Assembly: GCA_017548365.1 (NCBI GenBank)
Contig: JAFZAC010000035.1
Coordinates: 1 to 64,000 of the forward strand
Origin: Muribaculaceae bacterium
GTDB lineage: Bacteria; Bacteroidota; Bacteroidia; Bacteroidales; Muribaculaceae
Reading direction: 5' to 3'
DNA: 64,000 nt
Part shown: in pieces, positions 26,719-36,800 of the stretch
Layout of the letters: the number at the start of each line of letters is the position of its first letter
Numbering within the stretch: the stretch's first letter is position 1
Made by a program: the position numbers and the translations under genes
The notes under the pieces: model-generated
What the model was told of the DNA's origin: nothing
The model's database searches: none
Seen by the model: the letters and a program-made list of their open reading frames with translations, nothing else

Positions 26719-27819
26719 CTAAACATTGAAGCGGAACACTACGATGTCTCCATCCTGGAACACGTAGTCCTTGCCCTCAATGTGCATCTTGCCTGCCTCT
26801 TTCACTGCTGCCTCGCTACCATAGTGGATATAATCCTCATATTTGATAATCTCGGCACGGATAAAGCCACGCTCAAAGTCGGTGTGGATTACTCCGGCAC
26901 ACTGCGGAGCCTTGCTGCCCTTGCGGTAGGTCCATGCGCGCACCTCCTTCGGCCCAGCTGTCAGGAATGTCTCGAGGTCGAGAAGCTTGTAAGCGGCTTT
27001 AATAAGGCGGTTCACACCGCTCTCCTTCAGCCCTATCTCCTCGAGGAACATCTGGCGTTCTTCATAAGTCTCGAGTTCGGCGATGTCACTCTCGGTCTGC
27101 GCTGCTACCACGAGAATTTCAGCATTCTCGTCTTTCACAGCCTCGCGCACAGCGTCAACATATTTGTTGCCAGTCACAGCACTGGCGTCGTCGACGTTGC
27201 ACACATACAGTACTGGCTTATTGGTCAAGAGGAACAAGTCGTGGGCATACTTCTGTTCGTCCTTTGTGTCAAGCACCACGCTGCGTGCGCTCTTACCCTG
27301 ACTCAGCACTTCCTGATAGCGCTTCAGCACCTCGTGCTGCATCTTGGCATCGCGCTCCCCGGCGGCAGCCATTTTTGCAACCTTGCTGATGCGGCTCTCG
27401 ATGGTCTCAAGGTCGCGCAACTGCAATTCGGTGTCAATTACCTCCTTATCGCGCACGGGGTCGACAGTACCATCCACATGGGTGATATTGTCGTCGTCAA
27501 AGCAGCGCAGCACATGCAGGATGGCATCGGTCTCGCGTATGTTGGCAAGGAATTTGTTTCCCAAACCCTCACCACGGCTTGCACCTTTCACAAGGCCTGC
27601 GATGTCGACTATCTCGACAGTGGTGGGCACGACTTTGGCGGGATTCACCAACTCGGCGAGCTTGTTCAATCGCTCATCGGGAACGGTTATCACGCCCACA
27701 TTGGGCTCTATTGTACAGAAAGGGAAATTCGCCGACTGCGCCTTAGCGTTCGACAAGCAGTTAAACAACGTCGACTTGCCCACATTGGGAAGTCCCACAA
27801 TACCACATTGAAGTGCCAT
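26719..27819 (-). CDS. ychF: redox-regulated ATPase/GTPase YchF
   Basis: A 366-residue P-loop protein of the Obg/YchF group, which prefers ATP and associates with ribosomes. The N-terminus MALQCGIVGLPNVGKSTLF holds the Walker A motif, followed by FCTIEPNVGVI (switch I), DIAGLVKGASRGEGLGN (G3) and a helical insertion; the C-terminal TGS domain includes RAWTYRKGSKAPQCAG and EGKDYVFQDGDIVVFRF. Length is normal. A minus-strand TATCTTTG box at 27860-27867 gives a leader of about 35 bases. A long open frame on the opposite strand is a codon-bias shadow. Confidence 0.97.
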   Translation of the reverse strand: MALQCGIVGLPNVGKSTLFNCLSNAKAQSANFPFCTIEPNVGVITVPDERLNKLAELVNPAKVVPTTVEIVDIAGLVKGASRGEGLGNKFLANIRETDAILHVLRCFDDDNITHVDGTVDPVRDKEVIDTELQLRDLETIESRISKVAKMAAAGERDAKMQHEVLKRYQEVLSQGKSARSVVLDTKDEQKYAHDLFLLTNKPVLYVCNVDDASAVTGNKYVDAVREAVKDENAEILVVAAQTESDIAELETYEERQMFLEEIGLKESGVNRLIKAAYKLLDLETFLTAGPKEVRAWTYRKGSKAPQCAGVIHTDFERGFIRAEIIKYEDYIHYGSEAAVKEAGKMHIEGKDYVFQDGDIVVFRFNV

Positions 27820-27859
27820 AATATGTCTCGTATTTTAGATGTTTCTTAATTTTTGAGTG

Positions 27860-27867
27860 CAAAGATA
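27860..27867 (-). promoter_or_regulatory. -7 promoter box of ychF
   Basis: CAAAGATA reads TATCTTTG on the minus strand, about 40 bases before the ychF ATG. Confidence 0.65.
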
Positions 27868-27981
27868 CTCATTTTCTCTCAATTCTCCTCCCTAAAAAAG
27901 GAATTCCTCATCAAACCAGGCGCAGAGCACACTATCTCTTCACTCTTCCCTCTCAACTGAATATCCGCATTCTGCATTGAA

Positions 27982-29610
27982 TTAGAATCCTGTCCACGAC
28001 TGGCGCCAAATGGTGCTGGCGATTTCGTCCCAGCGCACTATCGTTGCACCAAAGAAGTCGGAGACGTAGCCGTTAAGCATCGTCTGGGCGGCTTTATCGT
28101 CGCTGGCATTGAGGTCTTGCCAGGTTTGTTCTACGAATCGGAGTTCTCTCTGGCCCTTGGCAGTGAAATAATCACGTGCTGGCTCGATAATCTTGCGATA
28201 GGTTCCCCAGCGAACGGTCGCAAGCCTATTGGCTTTGCGATAATGCCACAACGCAGCATCATCACGCTCGCTGTGCTGACCGCACACCTGCAGCATCTTT
28301 GGCAGCTCGGTAGTACCGGCAAAAATGGGGAATCGTGGGCTTTCTCCAGGGTTGTCAAGAGCTATCCAAGCCACACCGCCCACCTCGTCGGGGAGCCACG
28401 AGCGCAGCTGGATTACGGTGCTATAGGCACACCACGACACACTCACGGTGCGGATGTTCTTCATCGCCGAGTCGCCCATTGCATAATACATGTTTATCTC
28501 GTCGGGGCGCATCCATGGGTTGCTGAACGGCGACACTATGCTGTCGGGCTCGTTTTCCACAAGGTTGCCCTGCTTGTCTTTACGCTTTGGGTTGGGGATA
28601 AGATGACGACCACTCAAGTTCTTGTCGGTGCCCTCATAGTAGCTTCCCAACAGCTGCATCACCTGCTCTGGGCTCACCTTTGCGTCGGGCTTGATGCTCA
28701 GTGGCAGCCATTCCACCGTGTCGCTGAGGTTGAGCGACGGCGCAAGTGCATTCATGATATAATGCTCGCGCACGCTGTAGTTCTTCTTCTCATGTAAATA
28801 GTTCTCACCGCTATAGGCCTTAAAGAAGTTGAACTCTTCCTTGCCGTCCCACAGTTTTAGTTGTTTTGCAACTTCCTTCACATTGGCCGATGCCATATAA
28901 TGGTCCTTGTCGTTGAGATCGATAGTGCCAATGCGCGAAATGTTTGCCGACACGGCAATCTCGTCGTCTGGTATGCGCACAGCTGCCCACACAGCGCCCA
29001 CTTTCTTGGGGCCAGCACCGAAAATCTCGAAAATCCACACCTCGTTGGGGTCGGCAACCGTAAGGCACTCGCCACTGTCGCCATAGCCATACTTCTCGGC
29101 AAGACTGCCCATTAGAGCTATCGCCTCACGCGCTGTGGAACAACGCTCTAGAGCTATGCGCTGTAACTCCTCGATAAAGAACAGGCCATTCTTGTTCCGC
29201 AGCGTGTCACGACCGCCAATGGTGGTCTCGCCCATCGCCACCTGCTTCTCATTCATGCAAGGATAGGCAGTGTCGAGGTATCGGAAAGTGTGACTAACCT
29301 GAGGGATAGTGCCTCTCACATACATCTTGGTGCTGTCGCTGGCACTCTGCGTGTGCATGCGTCCTTCATAGATTGCCGTCATCTCATTGGGGCCATAGTC
29401 ACGCGCCGGTGTCATAGTCATCCACGTGCGGTACCATGAGTCGCAGGTGTGTGAAGTCATCACCGAGCCATCGGTACTAGCGTTCTTACCCACCATTATA
29501 CTTGTGCATGAAAGACGTTTCATGCCCTGAGGCGTTGATTCATCTACTTGAGCCACTGCCGGCAACAAAGCCGCTAATAAAACTATTGTAATAAATATTT
29601 TAAGTTTCAT
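27982..29610 (-). CDS. secreted C69-family dipeptidase
   Basis: A 542-residue Ntn-hydrolase of the C69/PepD group. A signal peptide (MKLKIFITIVLLAALLPAVA) precedes SCTSIMVGKNAS, where C35 is the expected nucleophile exposed after processing. Further family segments are DGSVMTSHTCDS, MGETTIGGRD, GDSGECLTVADPNEVW and CAYSTVIQLRSWLP. These enzymes release amino acids from dipeptides; a periplasmic location fits the amino-acid-fermenting metabolism of Bacteroidales. A minus-strand TAATTTTG box at 29637-29644 serves it. It is divergent from the second CotH gene. Confidence 0.92.
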   Translation of the reverse strand: MKLKIFITIVLLAALLPAVAQVDESTPQGMKRLSCTSIMVGKNASTDGSVMTSHTCDSWYRTWMTMTPARDYGPNEMTAIYEGRMHTQSASDSTKMYVRGTIPQVSHTFRYLDTAYPCMNEKQVAMGETTIGGRDTLRNKNGLFFIEELQRIALERCSTAREAIALMGSLAEKYGYGDSGECLTVADPNEVWIFEIFGAGPKKVGAVWAAVRIPDDEIAVSANISRIGTIDLNDKDHYMASANVKEVAKQLKLWDGKEEFNFFKAYSGENYLHEKKNYSVREHYIMNALAPSLNLSDTVEWLPLSIKPDAKVSPEQVMQLLGSYYEGTDKNLSGRHLIPNPKRKDKQGNLVENEPDSIVSPFSNPWMRPDEINMYYAMGDSAMKNIRTVSVSWCAYSTVIQLRSWLPDEVGGVAWIALDNPGESPRFPIFAGTTELPKMLQVCGQHSERDDAALWHYRKANRLATVRWGTYRKIIEPARDYFTAKGQRELRFVEQTWQDLNASDDKAAQTMLNGYVSDFFGATIVRWDEIASTIWRQSWTGF

Positions 29611-29636
29611 AGTATAAATTTTTAAATCTCAGGGCA

Positions 29637-29644
29637 CAAAATTA
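29637..29644 (-). promoter_or_regulatory. -7 promoter box of the C69 dipeptidase gene
   Basis: CAAAATTA reads TAATTTTG on the minus strand, 27 bases before the ATG at 29610. Confidence 0.65.
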
Positions 29645-29709
29645 CACAAAAAGTCCCATTTTGACACGCCACTTCCATTCATTTTTTGTTGGTGACCGAA
29701 AAAATATAG

Positions 29710-29717
29710 TATCTTTG
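29710..29717 (+). promoter_or_regulatory. -7 promoter box of the second CotH gene
   Basis: TATCTTTG ends only 7 bases before the ATG at 29725, so the transcript would be nearly leaderless or translation starts at 29749. Confidence 0.65.
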
Positions 29718-29724
29718 CAGCGAT

Positions 29725-31536
29725 ATGAGATTAAGTAAAAACATCAAAATGCACATTCTAATGTTACTGCTGGCGCTGACGGGTGCCGGAAGTGCCAGTG
29801 CGCTTAATCTCGAAGCTGGAGACTACTGCTTTGACAACAGCAAACTCAAATTTTCGCAAGTAAAGATGATTGTGGGAAATGTGAACCGACAGTTCACACG
29901 AGTCTATGACATGTCGCAGGTTTCTGGGCGGCAATGGTGGCGTGTGATATTAGATGAAAATTTGAAAAACCTTAGCTATTTCACCTTTGCCGAGACTGAT
30001 GTCCCAGCTGGCACATATGACGTGCGTCTCAATGTCTTTCTCGACAGCTTGAAGACTGCCTCGGGTAACACTCTTCGACGCACCAATTTGAACTCGAAGG
30101 CCGACATCGACCATAACGACTCACCCACATGGATATACTACCCTTTCAACGACGACGCCTTGAGCAATGGTTATTGGCGACCTGAATATAGCTATGATGC
30201 GACAATCTCAGGCACACTTCCAGTCGTATATCTTAACACTCAAGACTCGGCAACTATAGTGAGCAAACATTACTACATTAACGGCACCTTGTGGATTGAG
30301 GACGAAACCCAAGCTCTGGGTTCGGCCGACGAGCCCTTAACTATAGAGGTGAAGGGCCGCGGTAACTGGACTTGGTATAACTCCTACAAGAAACCATATA
30401 AAGTGAAATTCAATTCCAAGCAGTCGCCGCTGGGGCTAGACAAGAGCCGCCATTTCATACTCATGGCTCACAGCGAGGATTTTAGCGGATATTTGCGCAA
30501 TACCACAGGGTTTGAAATCAGCAAACTGCTTGACATGCCCTACTCCCCCACCGAACTGCCGGTAGAACTGGTGCTTAACGGAGAGTACATGGGCCTTTAT
30601 TTCCTGTGCGAGAAAATAAGAGTTGAAGGTGGACGAGTGGAAATCATAGAGCAAGATGACAATGAGACTAATGCCTACAGTGCTACCGGAGGATGGCTCT
30701 TAGAGCTCACCGACGACGGAAACGTAGTCATTGCCCAACATCAGAACAACGACCCCAACAACCCATTTTTCAGCTTTATCACCCAGTCGCCCGAGGAGCT
30801 GTCACAGGTTCAACGTAACTATATCCACGACTTGCTTGCCAGTGCCGACAGCTGCGTCTATGTCACCAACAAGAATGACCAAGGATGGGAAGAGATTCTT
30901 GACATACATTCTCTGGCGCGATTCTATGTAATTCACGAGGTAATGGAGAATGTAGAGGCTTTCTCAGGCAGTTTATTCATGTACAAAGACCGAGGATGGG
31001 ACGAGAAACTGATGTTTGGGCCAGTGTGGGACTTTGACAATAGCTTCTATCACGAGAACACCACCAGCGACCATTTCATCTTCGATTACGACTCGCCCTA
31101 CCCCTTCCTATGGATAAAGGAAATACTAAAGTATCCTCGTTTCCAGCAAGAGATAAGAGAAGTGTGGCACGAATTCTGCTGCAAACGCGTGCTCGACAAG
31201 ATTATCGACCATGCATGGCAATGGCGTGAAATGGTTGTCGACGCCGAACAGCAAGACCGACTAAGGTGGCATTTCTATGCCAGCACACATGGCCCCGACG
31301 CTCCAGCCAAGTATCTCAATGTAATTGAGAAAAAAGCAGCATGGCTCAACTCTCAATGGGGAATAGGTGCCGATATTGACATGGATGGCACAGTCACTTC
31401 GGCCGACATCATTGCCCTTTACGACTACTTGATGCGTGGAGACACGCGTTACCGCTATAGCGCCGATGCCGATGGCGACGGTACAGTCACAGTCTCCGAC
31501 CTATGCCTCATCTATAAATATCTTTTGGGCGATTAA
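29725..31536 (+). CDS. secreted CotH kinase-family protein with C-terminal dockerin (paralogue)
   Basis: A 603-residue paralogue of the protein at 24799, collinear throughout: signal peptide (ending near ASA), an N-terminal module beginning LEAGDYCFDNSKLKFSQV, a CotH domain with KGRGNWTWYNSYKKPYKVKF, LYFLCEKIRVEGGRVEI and GPVWDFDNSF, and a dockerin with loops DIDMDGTVTSAD and DADGDGTVTVSD. CotH proteins phosphorylate proteins in spores and in some effectors; a role on surface or secreted targets is inferred. The ATG at 29725 leaves about 4 bases of leader, and an ATG at 29749 is an alternative, though it would remove the basic n-region of the signal. It ends 16 bases from the convergent phosphoesterase. 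Confidence 0.88.
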   Translation: MRLSKNIKMHILMLLLALTGAGSASALNLEAGDYCFDNSKLKFSQVKMIVGNVNRQFTRVYDMSQVSGRQWWRVILDENLKNLSYFTFAETDVPAGTYDVRLNVFLDSLKTASGNTLRRTNLNSKADIDHNDSPTWIYYPFNDDALSNGYWRPEYSYDATISGTLPVVYLNTQDSATIVSKHYYINGTLWIEDETQALGSADEPLTIEVKGRGNWTWYNSYKKPYKVKFNSKQSPLGLDKSRHFILMAHSEDFSGYLRNTTGFEISKLLDMPYSPTELPVELVLNGEYMGLYFLCEKIRVEGGRVEIIEQDDNETNAYSATGGWLLELTDDGNVVIAQHQNNDPNNPFFSFITQSPEELSQVQRNYIHDLLASADSCVYVTNKNDQGWEEILDIHSLARFYVIHEVMENVEAFSGSLFMYKDRGWDEKLMFGPVWDFDNSFYHENTTSDHFIFDYDSPYPFLWIKEILKYPRFQQEIREVWHEFCCKRVLDKIIDHAWQWREMVVDAEQQDRLRWHFYASTHGPDAPAKYLNVIEKKAAWLNSQWGIGADIDMDGTVTSADIIALYDYLMRGDTRYRYSADADGDGTVTVSDLCLIYKYLLGD

Positions 31537-31553
31537 AAGTTATTGCAACTTTT
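31535..31553. terminator. bidirectional hairpin overlapping two convergent stop codons
   Basis: AAAAGTT (31535-31541) pairs with AACTTTT (31547-31553) across a 5-base loop. The stem overlaps the stop of the CotH gene (31534-31536) and that of the phosphoesterase (31552-31554). Confidence 0.5.
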
Positions 31554-33027
31554 ATTGGCACCCCGTCGTACACAATCTTATCACCAAGTTGTGGTCATCA
31601 GTCGATGATTCCTGTGGAGTATCGACCTGGTTAAGGTCTTCAAGAGCACTGCGCAGAATTGGCTCCACACGTGGAAGAAGCTCTTCCATGAGGAAATCGG
31701 CGATATCGTCTCCACCTTTAGGAATCAGCTCGCTTAACATTCCTTTTACTCCATTTTTTATGGCTCCGATTACCGCAGCAGCCTGGGCGGGGTCTTCTCC
31801 TCCCTGTGTAATCATAATGAGGCTTTGCGCCAATGGCTCTTTTAGGTGCCTAATGAGCAACGCCGTGAGTTGCTGCTGTGATTGCGGTAGTTCTCCCAAC
31901 TCTATGCCTTGCGATGCGAGCATGAGTTTCATCTTGTCGAGGCCATTGTTCAGCTTTGGCCACAGGCGTCGAGCTATAAGCCCGGCGATAGCTTCAGCAC
32001 TGTTTTCCACACGTTGCTTTCCTTGTAACAATAAATCGCTGTCAATGCCTGTGAAAAAGCTTGTGGCAATAGTTATTGAATCCATTCCTCGGTCAATCAT
32101 CATAGTGCGCATAGGCAACGGATAGGTCGAGGCCGATCCTGTCGCCACATCGGTAATGCCGTTTGTTGTAACAGCATCAGTAATGTGCAGATGGCCTGTG
32201 AAAACTACACTCACTCCCCCATTGTTTAGCGTCGATGCCACTTCATTATGATTGGCAACAATATAATTGGGAAGCAATTTGGCCTCACCGTCGATGTGCT
32301 CAAGCAAGTGATGGTGTATCATGGCTATTACTCGTTTGTCCTCTATTTTTGCCTTTCCCAACTGCATTTCAATCCACTCAAGCGTCTCGGGTTTCACTGC
32401 ACCGTCATTGTGGTACACCACCGAGCTTCCATCGGCCGAAAGCTGGTTCTCATCATAGCGGTTACTGTCGATAGCAAGCAATACAAGTCCTGGCAAGGGT
32501 TCGCACGTGTAACTTAAGGAGTTTGGGTCTCGTTCCGAAGCATTTCCATAGCCAAAACTTCCATATATCTGAGCAAATTCCTCTTTTGTGACTGTGGGCA
32601 CGGCACAAGGCGATTCACCCACATATTGCTTGCCATATGGACACATCACATCGTGGTTGCCAGGAATGACATATGTTCTAATTCCTGCCTTCTCAAGTCG
32701 TTGCAGATGCTCAACGAGCCGCTCATGACTTGCCCGTTCACCATTGAAAGTAAGGTCACCACTGATGAGCAGCAGTTGTGGCTTCTCAGCGATTATTTCA
32801 TCCACCATACGCTGCATGATAAGATCGCTGCTGAGCACCATTTTCATGTCGCTGGCATCAAGATGTTGTGCCGCCTTGCCATCATCGAACAGCGAAGGCG
32901 CTAACAAGTGGATGTCACTGATAGCCATCATTTTATAATTATTGTCACTTAGCATTGTTGTTGCATTAATTGCAGGTGCCACTATCGCAACTAGTGAGCA
33001 CCAGGCGGTGAATAGAAAATTTCTCAT
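31552..33027 (-). CDS. secreted calcineurin-like metallophosphoesterase
   Basis: A 491-residue protein with a signal peptide and the calcineurin-like dimetal motifs in order: AISDIHL, LLISGDLTFNGE, VIPGNHDVMCP, a MIHHHLLEH segment and VFTGHLH. The last 170 or so residues form a separate helical region (KMKLMLASQGIEL and beyond) with no known fold. Substrates of such periplasmic enzymes are usually nucleotides, phospholipids or phosphorylated sugars and cannot be fixed here. A minus-strand TATATTTG box at 33036-33043 lies very close to the ATG. It is divergent from the gene at 33223. Confidence 0.88.
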   Translation of the reverse strand: MRNFLFTAWCSLVAIVAPAINATTMLSDNNYKMMAISDIHLLAPSLFDDGKAAQHLDASDMKMVLSSDLIMQRMVDEIIAEKPQLLLISGDLTFNGERASHERLVEHLQRLEKAGIRTYVIPGNHDVMCPYGKQYVGESPCAVPTVTKEEFAQIYGSFGYGNASERDPNSLSYTCEPLPGLVLLAIDSNRYDENQLSADGSSVVYHNDGAVKPETLEWIEMQLGKAKIEDKRVIAMIHHHLLEHIDGEAKLLPNYIVANHNEVASTLNNGGVSVVFTGHLHITDAVTTNGITDVATGSASTYPLPMRTMMIDRGMDSITIATSFFTGIDSDLLLQGKQRVENSAEAIAGLIARRLWPKLNNGLDKMKLMLASQGIELGELPQSQQQLTALLIRHLKEPLAQSLIMITQGGEDPAQAAAVIGAIKNGVKGMLSELIPKGGDDIADFLMEELLPRVEPILRSALEDLNQVDTPQESSTDDHNLVIRLCTTGCQ

Positions 33028-33035
33028 ATTATGTG

Positions 33036-33043
33036 CAAATATA
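33036..33043 (-). promoter_or_regulatory. -7 promoter box of the metallophosphoesterase gene
   Basis: CAAATATA reads TATATTTG on the minus strand; the predicted transcript start is only about 5 bases before the ATG at 33027. Confidence 0.6.
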
Positions 33044-33154
33044 TAGGTTAATAACGTAAAAAAAGAAAGATTGTTTCTTGGTTAATCCCCAAAAACGTCC
33101 TAAAAAAATAAAAAAATCGCATTTTCACATTCTTACTAAGTGCAATAACAGCTA

Positions 33155-33186
33155 TTTGGATATATTTAAAAAAGGTGCTAAATTTG
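33155..33186 (+). promoter_or_regulatory. -33/-7 promoter of the gene at 33223
   Basis: TTTG at 33155-33158 and TAAATTTG at 33179-33186 are separated by 20 bases, a textbook Bacteroidetes arrangement. Confidence 0.7.
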
Positions 33187-33222
33187 CAGTTCTATTGAGT
33201 ATTCCTTATTACAAAACTGATT

Positions 33223-33765
33223 ATGAAGATTTTTAAAATTACCATTTTAATTATGGTGTTGGCGATATTAGGCAGCACTTTCACTGTTGATGCTAAAAAG
33301 AGAAAACGCCGCGCCACAGTAAAGAAAGAGAAACAGGTTCAGCAAAAGGAAAAAAATGAAAAAGTACAACACTGTGGTCTTGATATGGTAGAGTACAACT
33401 ATCAAGGCATGATGATGTCTCCTTTTGCGAACATGCGTGTGGAGCGCAAAGACAACAAGGTAGTGTTTATTTTAAAGGGCACAACAACCGAAGAGAAAGA
33501 ATTTGTCATAGATGACGGAGAACAGATTCTCAAGGAAGCCCTTAAGATAATTGAGGAGGAGAAAATGCTTGACTACGGGGTTAGTTACAGTCTCGATCCA
33601 TCGATTCAGGTTCTTGATGGATATTCCTGGGAATTCAGCGCCAAGCTTGCTGACGGTCGTTCGGTGTCAAGCCGAGGACGCAATGCCGAGCCAAGCGGCA
33701 ACGGGTTGAACAGAATAAGTGCTCTCCTATATGAGCGTGCACAAAAATTACTAGGCATGGATTAA
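33223..33765 (+). CDS. secreted protein of unknown function
   Basis: A 180-residue protein with a signal peptide (MKIFKITILIMVLAILGSTF), then a strongly basic linker of about 25 residues (KKRKRRATVKKEKQVQQKEK) and a compact domain with strands MRVERKDNKVVFILKG and YSWEFSAKLADGR. I do not recognise the family. The basic stretch directly after the signal could contact LPS, nucleic acid or peptidoglycan (speculative). It is a single gene with its own promoter and a strong terminator behind it. Confidence 0.7.
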   Translation: MKIFKITILIMVLAILGSTFTVDAKKRKRRATVKKEKQVQQKEKNEKVQHCGLDMVEYNYQGMMMSPFANMRVERKDNKVVFILKGTTTEEKEFVIDDGEQILKEALKIIEEEKMLDYGVSYSLDPSIQVLDGYSWEFSAKLADGRSVSSRGRNAEPSGNGLNRISALLYERAQKLLGMD

Positions 33766-33780
33766 CTCTCAACACCCCCT

Positions 33781-33821
33781 AAAAAAAGATGCTGTGCAGA
33801 TTTTTGCACAGCATCTTTTTT
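33781..33821. terminator. bidirectional rho-independent terminator
   Basis: A near-perfect 17-bp stem, AAAAAAGATGCTGTGCA with TGCACAGCATCTTTTTT, around a 6-base loop, between convergent genes ending at 33765 and 33848. Confidence 0.9.
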
Positions 33822-33847
33822 AATGGTTATGTTTTCAGTAAAGAACT

Positions 33848-36800
33848 TTACTTGATAACCTTAGTAGTGGTTTGAGTGCCATCCTCGTAACGGGTTACCA
33901 CGATGTTCACACCCTGGAATGGAGTGCTCGACTCGATACCAGCAACGTTCACATACTTAACCGAAACAACTTTCTTGTTGCCGTCAACTGTGAGGTTGTG
34001 GATACCAGTTGGATCTTCCTTAGTCACCAGATATTCCTTCTTGGCAGGAGTTGCTGTCTCATTGTTCTCGGAAGGTATAGAGTACATAGCCACCTTGTTA
34101 CCGGTAACGATGAGGTTGCCTGCGTAATCGAAGTTCATCTGATAGATGTAGTTGTTGTGCGACGAGCCATCGTTGCGACGAGCTGCGCTGACGAACGAGT
34201 AACCACGTGGAGTGATTACTGGAGTTCCGCCGTCACGGTTCCAAGCGAGGTCGAAGAACTCAACTTCGCCGCTGCCATTGTTGATAACCAATGTGCTGCC
34301 ATCGTTGCTGATAGCGAGACCGGCGCCAAGAGAACCGTTGAGTTCTTGCAGATCGCTTCCCGAGTTGAAGACGATGTTGCCCTCTGGGTTCACATAAACG
34401 AACGAAGGTACACCAGTGGTGTTATTTCCAGCGCTACGCACCTGAGAAACGAATGCGCCACCATCCTCGGTAGGAATTACGTTACCGTTGGTGTTGAGCA
34501 TCTTAGAACCGATATCGAAGTAGTTGTCGGGAGCAACGCCCCAAGTCCTTGCGATAGTACCGTCTTCGTTACCTACATTGTAAACAGCTACACCATTGCC
34601 ATTGCCCGAAGGTCCAGGAACGTCCTCTGAGAATACAAACATCTTGGTGTCGGCACCACTGCCTGTGAAGGCTACTGAAGTTGCCGAACCACCAACGTTC
34701 ACGCCATTGTTGGTGAACAGACCGCTGCCGGCACGTGTTCCCTCAAAGAACTGAGTGAAGTCGGCCTCGATATTGTCGGGATCAGCTACATAAACGCCTG
34801 AGTAAGGATCGCTCCAATCTGGGATGTAAACTGTTCCGTCGGGAGCTACAGCCAAACGATATGGGCTGCTGAGCATTGTAGCGCCATGATAAGCGGTGCT
34901 GTTCTGACGGTTCATCAATGGATCATAGATGTACAAACCGTTCTCAGCATTAGGTTGCGAGATGCGGTTTGCTACATAGATGTTACCGAAGTGTGGGCTC
35001 TCAGGATTCTTGTCAACATTGTTGAAGAGGCATCCGCTGTAGATGCAATCGTTGTTGAGCTCACTGATGAGGTCAATGCGTGCAATTGCGTCGCCCACGA
35101 GGGTGATATCCCAGTTCATATCAGTACCATACTCACCTGGAAGTTGGTCTTGGCTTACAGTAATCTCGTTCTCGCCAAGCACTACGTTTGGAATCTCGAT
35201 AGAACCCAGCAATTCTCCAGTTTCGCTGTCATAGAAGTTGATGTAAGCCTCGTTGGCGTTGTCATTGGCGTTGAAAGTAAAGGTGTAGGTTCCATCATTG
35301 TTCTCATAGTTCAGGTTATAGGCATAGATACCCTTAACCTTGGGTTGCGCAATGTCGTCGGTAGCGAATTTCACTACGTTGGCGTCGCTACCTCCGAGGT
35401 AAGCGTGGATGTCTTCCTGTTTTACTTTAGCGCCAGCCCAAGCGAAGTCGGCACCATTGGCAGTGATTTCACGAGTAGCGATATCGGTGTTGACTGTGTT
35501 GATAAGAGTAGCATTTGCCAGGCCATCGGTGATGTCATAAATCTTAATGCCCTTCACATCGTTGGCGGCACCATAAGGAGCTACTAGGAGAGTGTGCTTA
35601 GCATACTTGAAGATTTGGTAACCGTTGCCAAGCAGCTCTTCGTCGGCGCCAAATACGTTGTAACTTGTAGGAACTTGTGCGTCGCCAAGCATCTCAAACT
35701 CATAGAGTTCGCCTGTCTTAGAACCACCAATGATGAATGCTTGGTCGTTGAATGGAGAAACGGCAACCTTGATGCGTCCGAAGTTTTCAGTAGGATAATT
35801 GCTGGCATTGCCCTCAGTTGCTAGAGGATCGCCAAACTTAACCATGGTGAGTGTGCCTTGTGCGTTTATACGGCTAGTGCTCACGAGGGTGCCATCCTGA
35901 ATAACAAAGAATGCTGGACGGATGCCACGGGTAGAGCCAGTGGTTGGACCAGGAACACATACGATACACTCATTAATTGGACCACTTACAGCAACACCTA
36001 ATCCTAGGTCTGACCTGTACCAATTAGAAGAATATTGAGTAGAGAACCACTCAGTTGGTGCTGAGTCGAAGTCGTCCCAATAGTAAGCGTACATAGTTCC
36101 GCGGGGATATCCATCAGCATAGTCATTGTTGTAGCAAGTGCGAACAGCAGTAACACCTACAAGCTTACGGTCGGCACTAAGAGCGATAGAACCAATCTGG
36201 TTGTAGAAGATTGGAGCATCGAGAGTATATAATCCCTCAGTGTTGAGCTCTTTAACCATCTGCTTGGTGTTGTTGTCGATGATGTAGAGGTGAGCCATAG
36301 TTCCCTCGTGAGAGAGGACGATGGTTGAGTCACCATATTGCAGCGTTTGAGCAATGTTTCCTACAACACCATCATAAGTGGTGCCTTCATCCTGGCTAAA
36401 GATATACTCACCAGCAATTCCCAGATAACCGGGCTGCTCTGGATCGGGATAGTTCTCATAAACTTCTGTTGGAGGCTCATAAGATTCCGATTCAAGATAC
36501 AGTAATGGGTAGCTAGTTGCATTGGCAGTAACGGTAACAGGCTTGTACTCATCCAAGAGGGGCTTGTAGCCGTCGATGGTTGCATCAAGGGTGTAATTGC
36601 CTGGCTCAAGTCCACCAAAGAAGAAGATACCGTTGTAATTGTTGTCAACAGTGTAAGATGCCACTTCGGCACCATCTTTCATAAGAGTAACAACAGCGCC
36701 ATTGAGAGGAAGCCATTGGTCGTTGGTGTTGGCGGCATAATTGAATAAGTTGTTCACGATTTTCTCGTGCATATCCTTAACGGTACCCATGATGTAGCCA

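Noticed and set aside
26716..27849. A 377-residue open frame on the strand opposite ychF
   Set aside because: It mirrors a conserved, complete YchF and its translation is rich in His, Leu and Cys without any domain; it is a codon-bias shadow.
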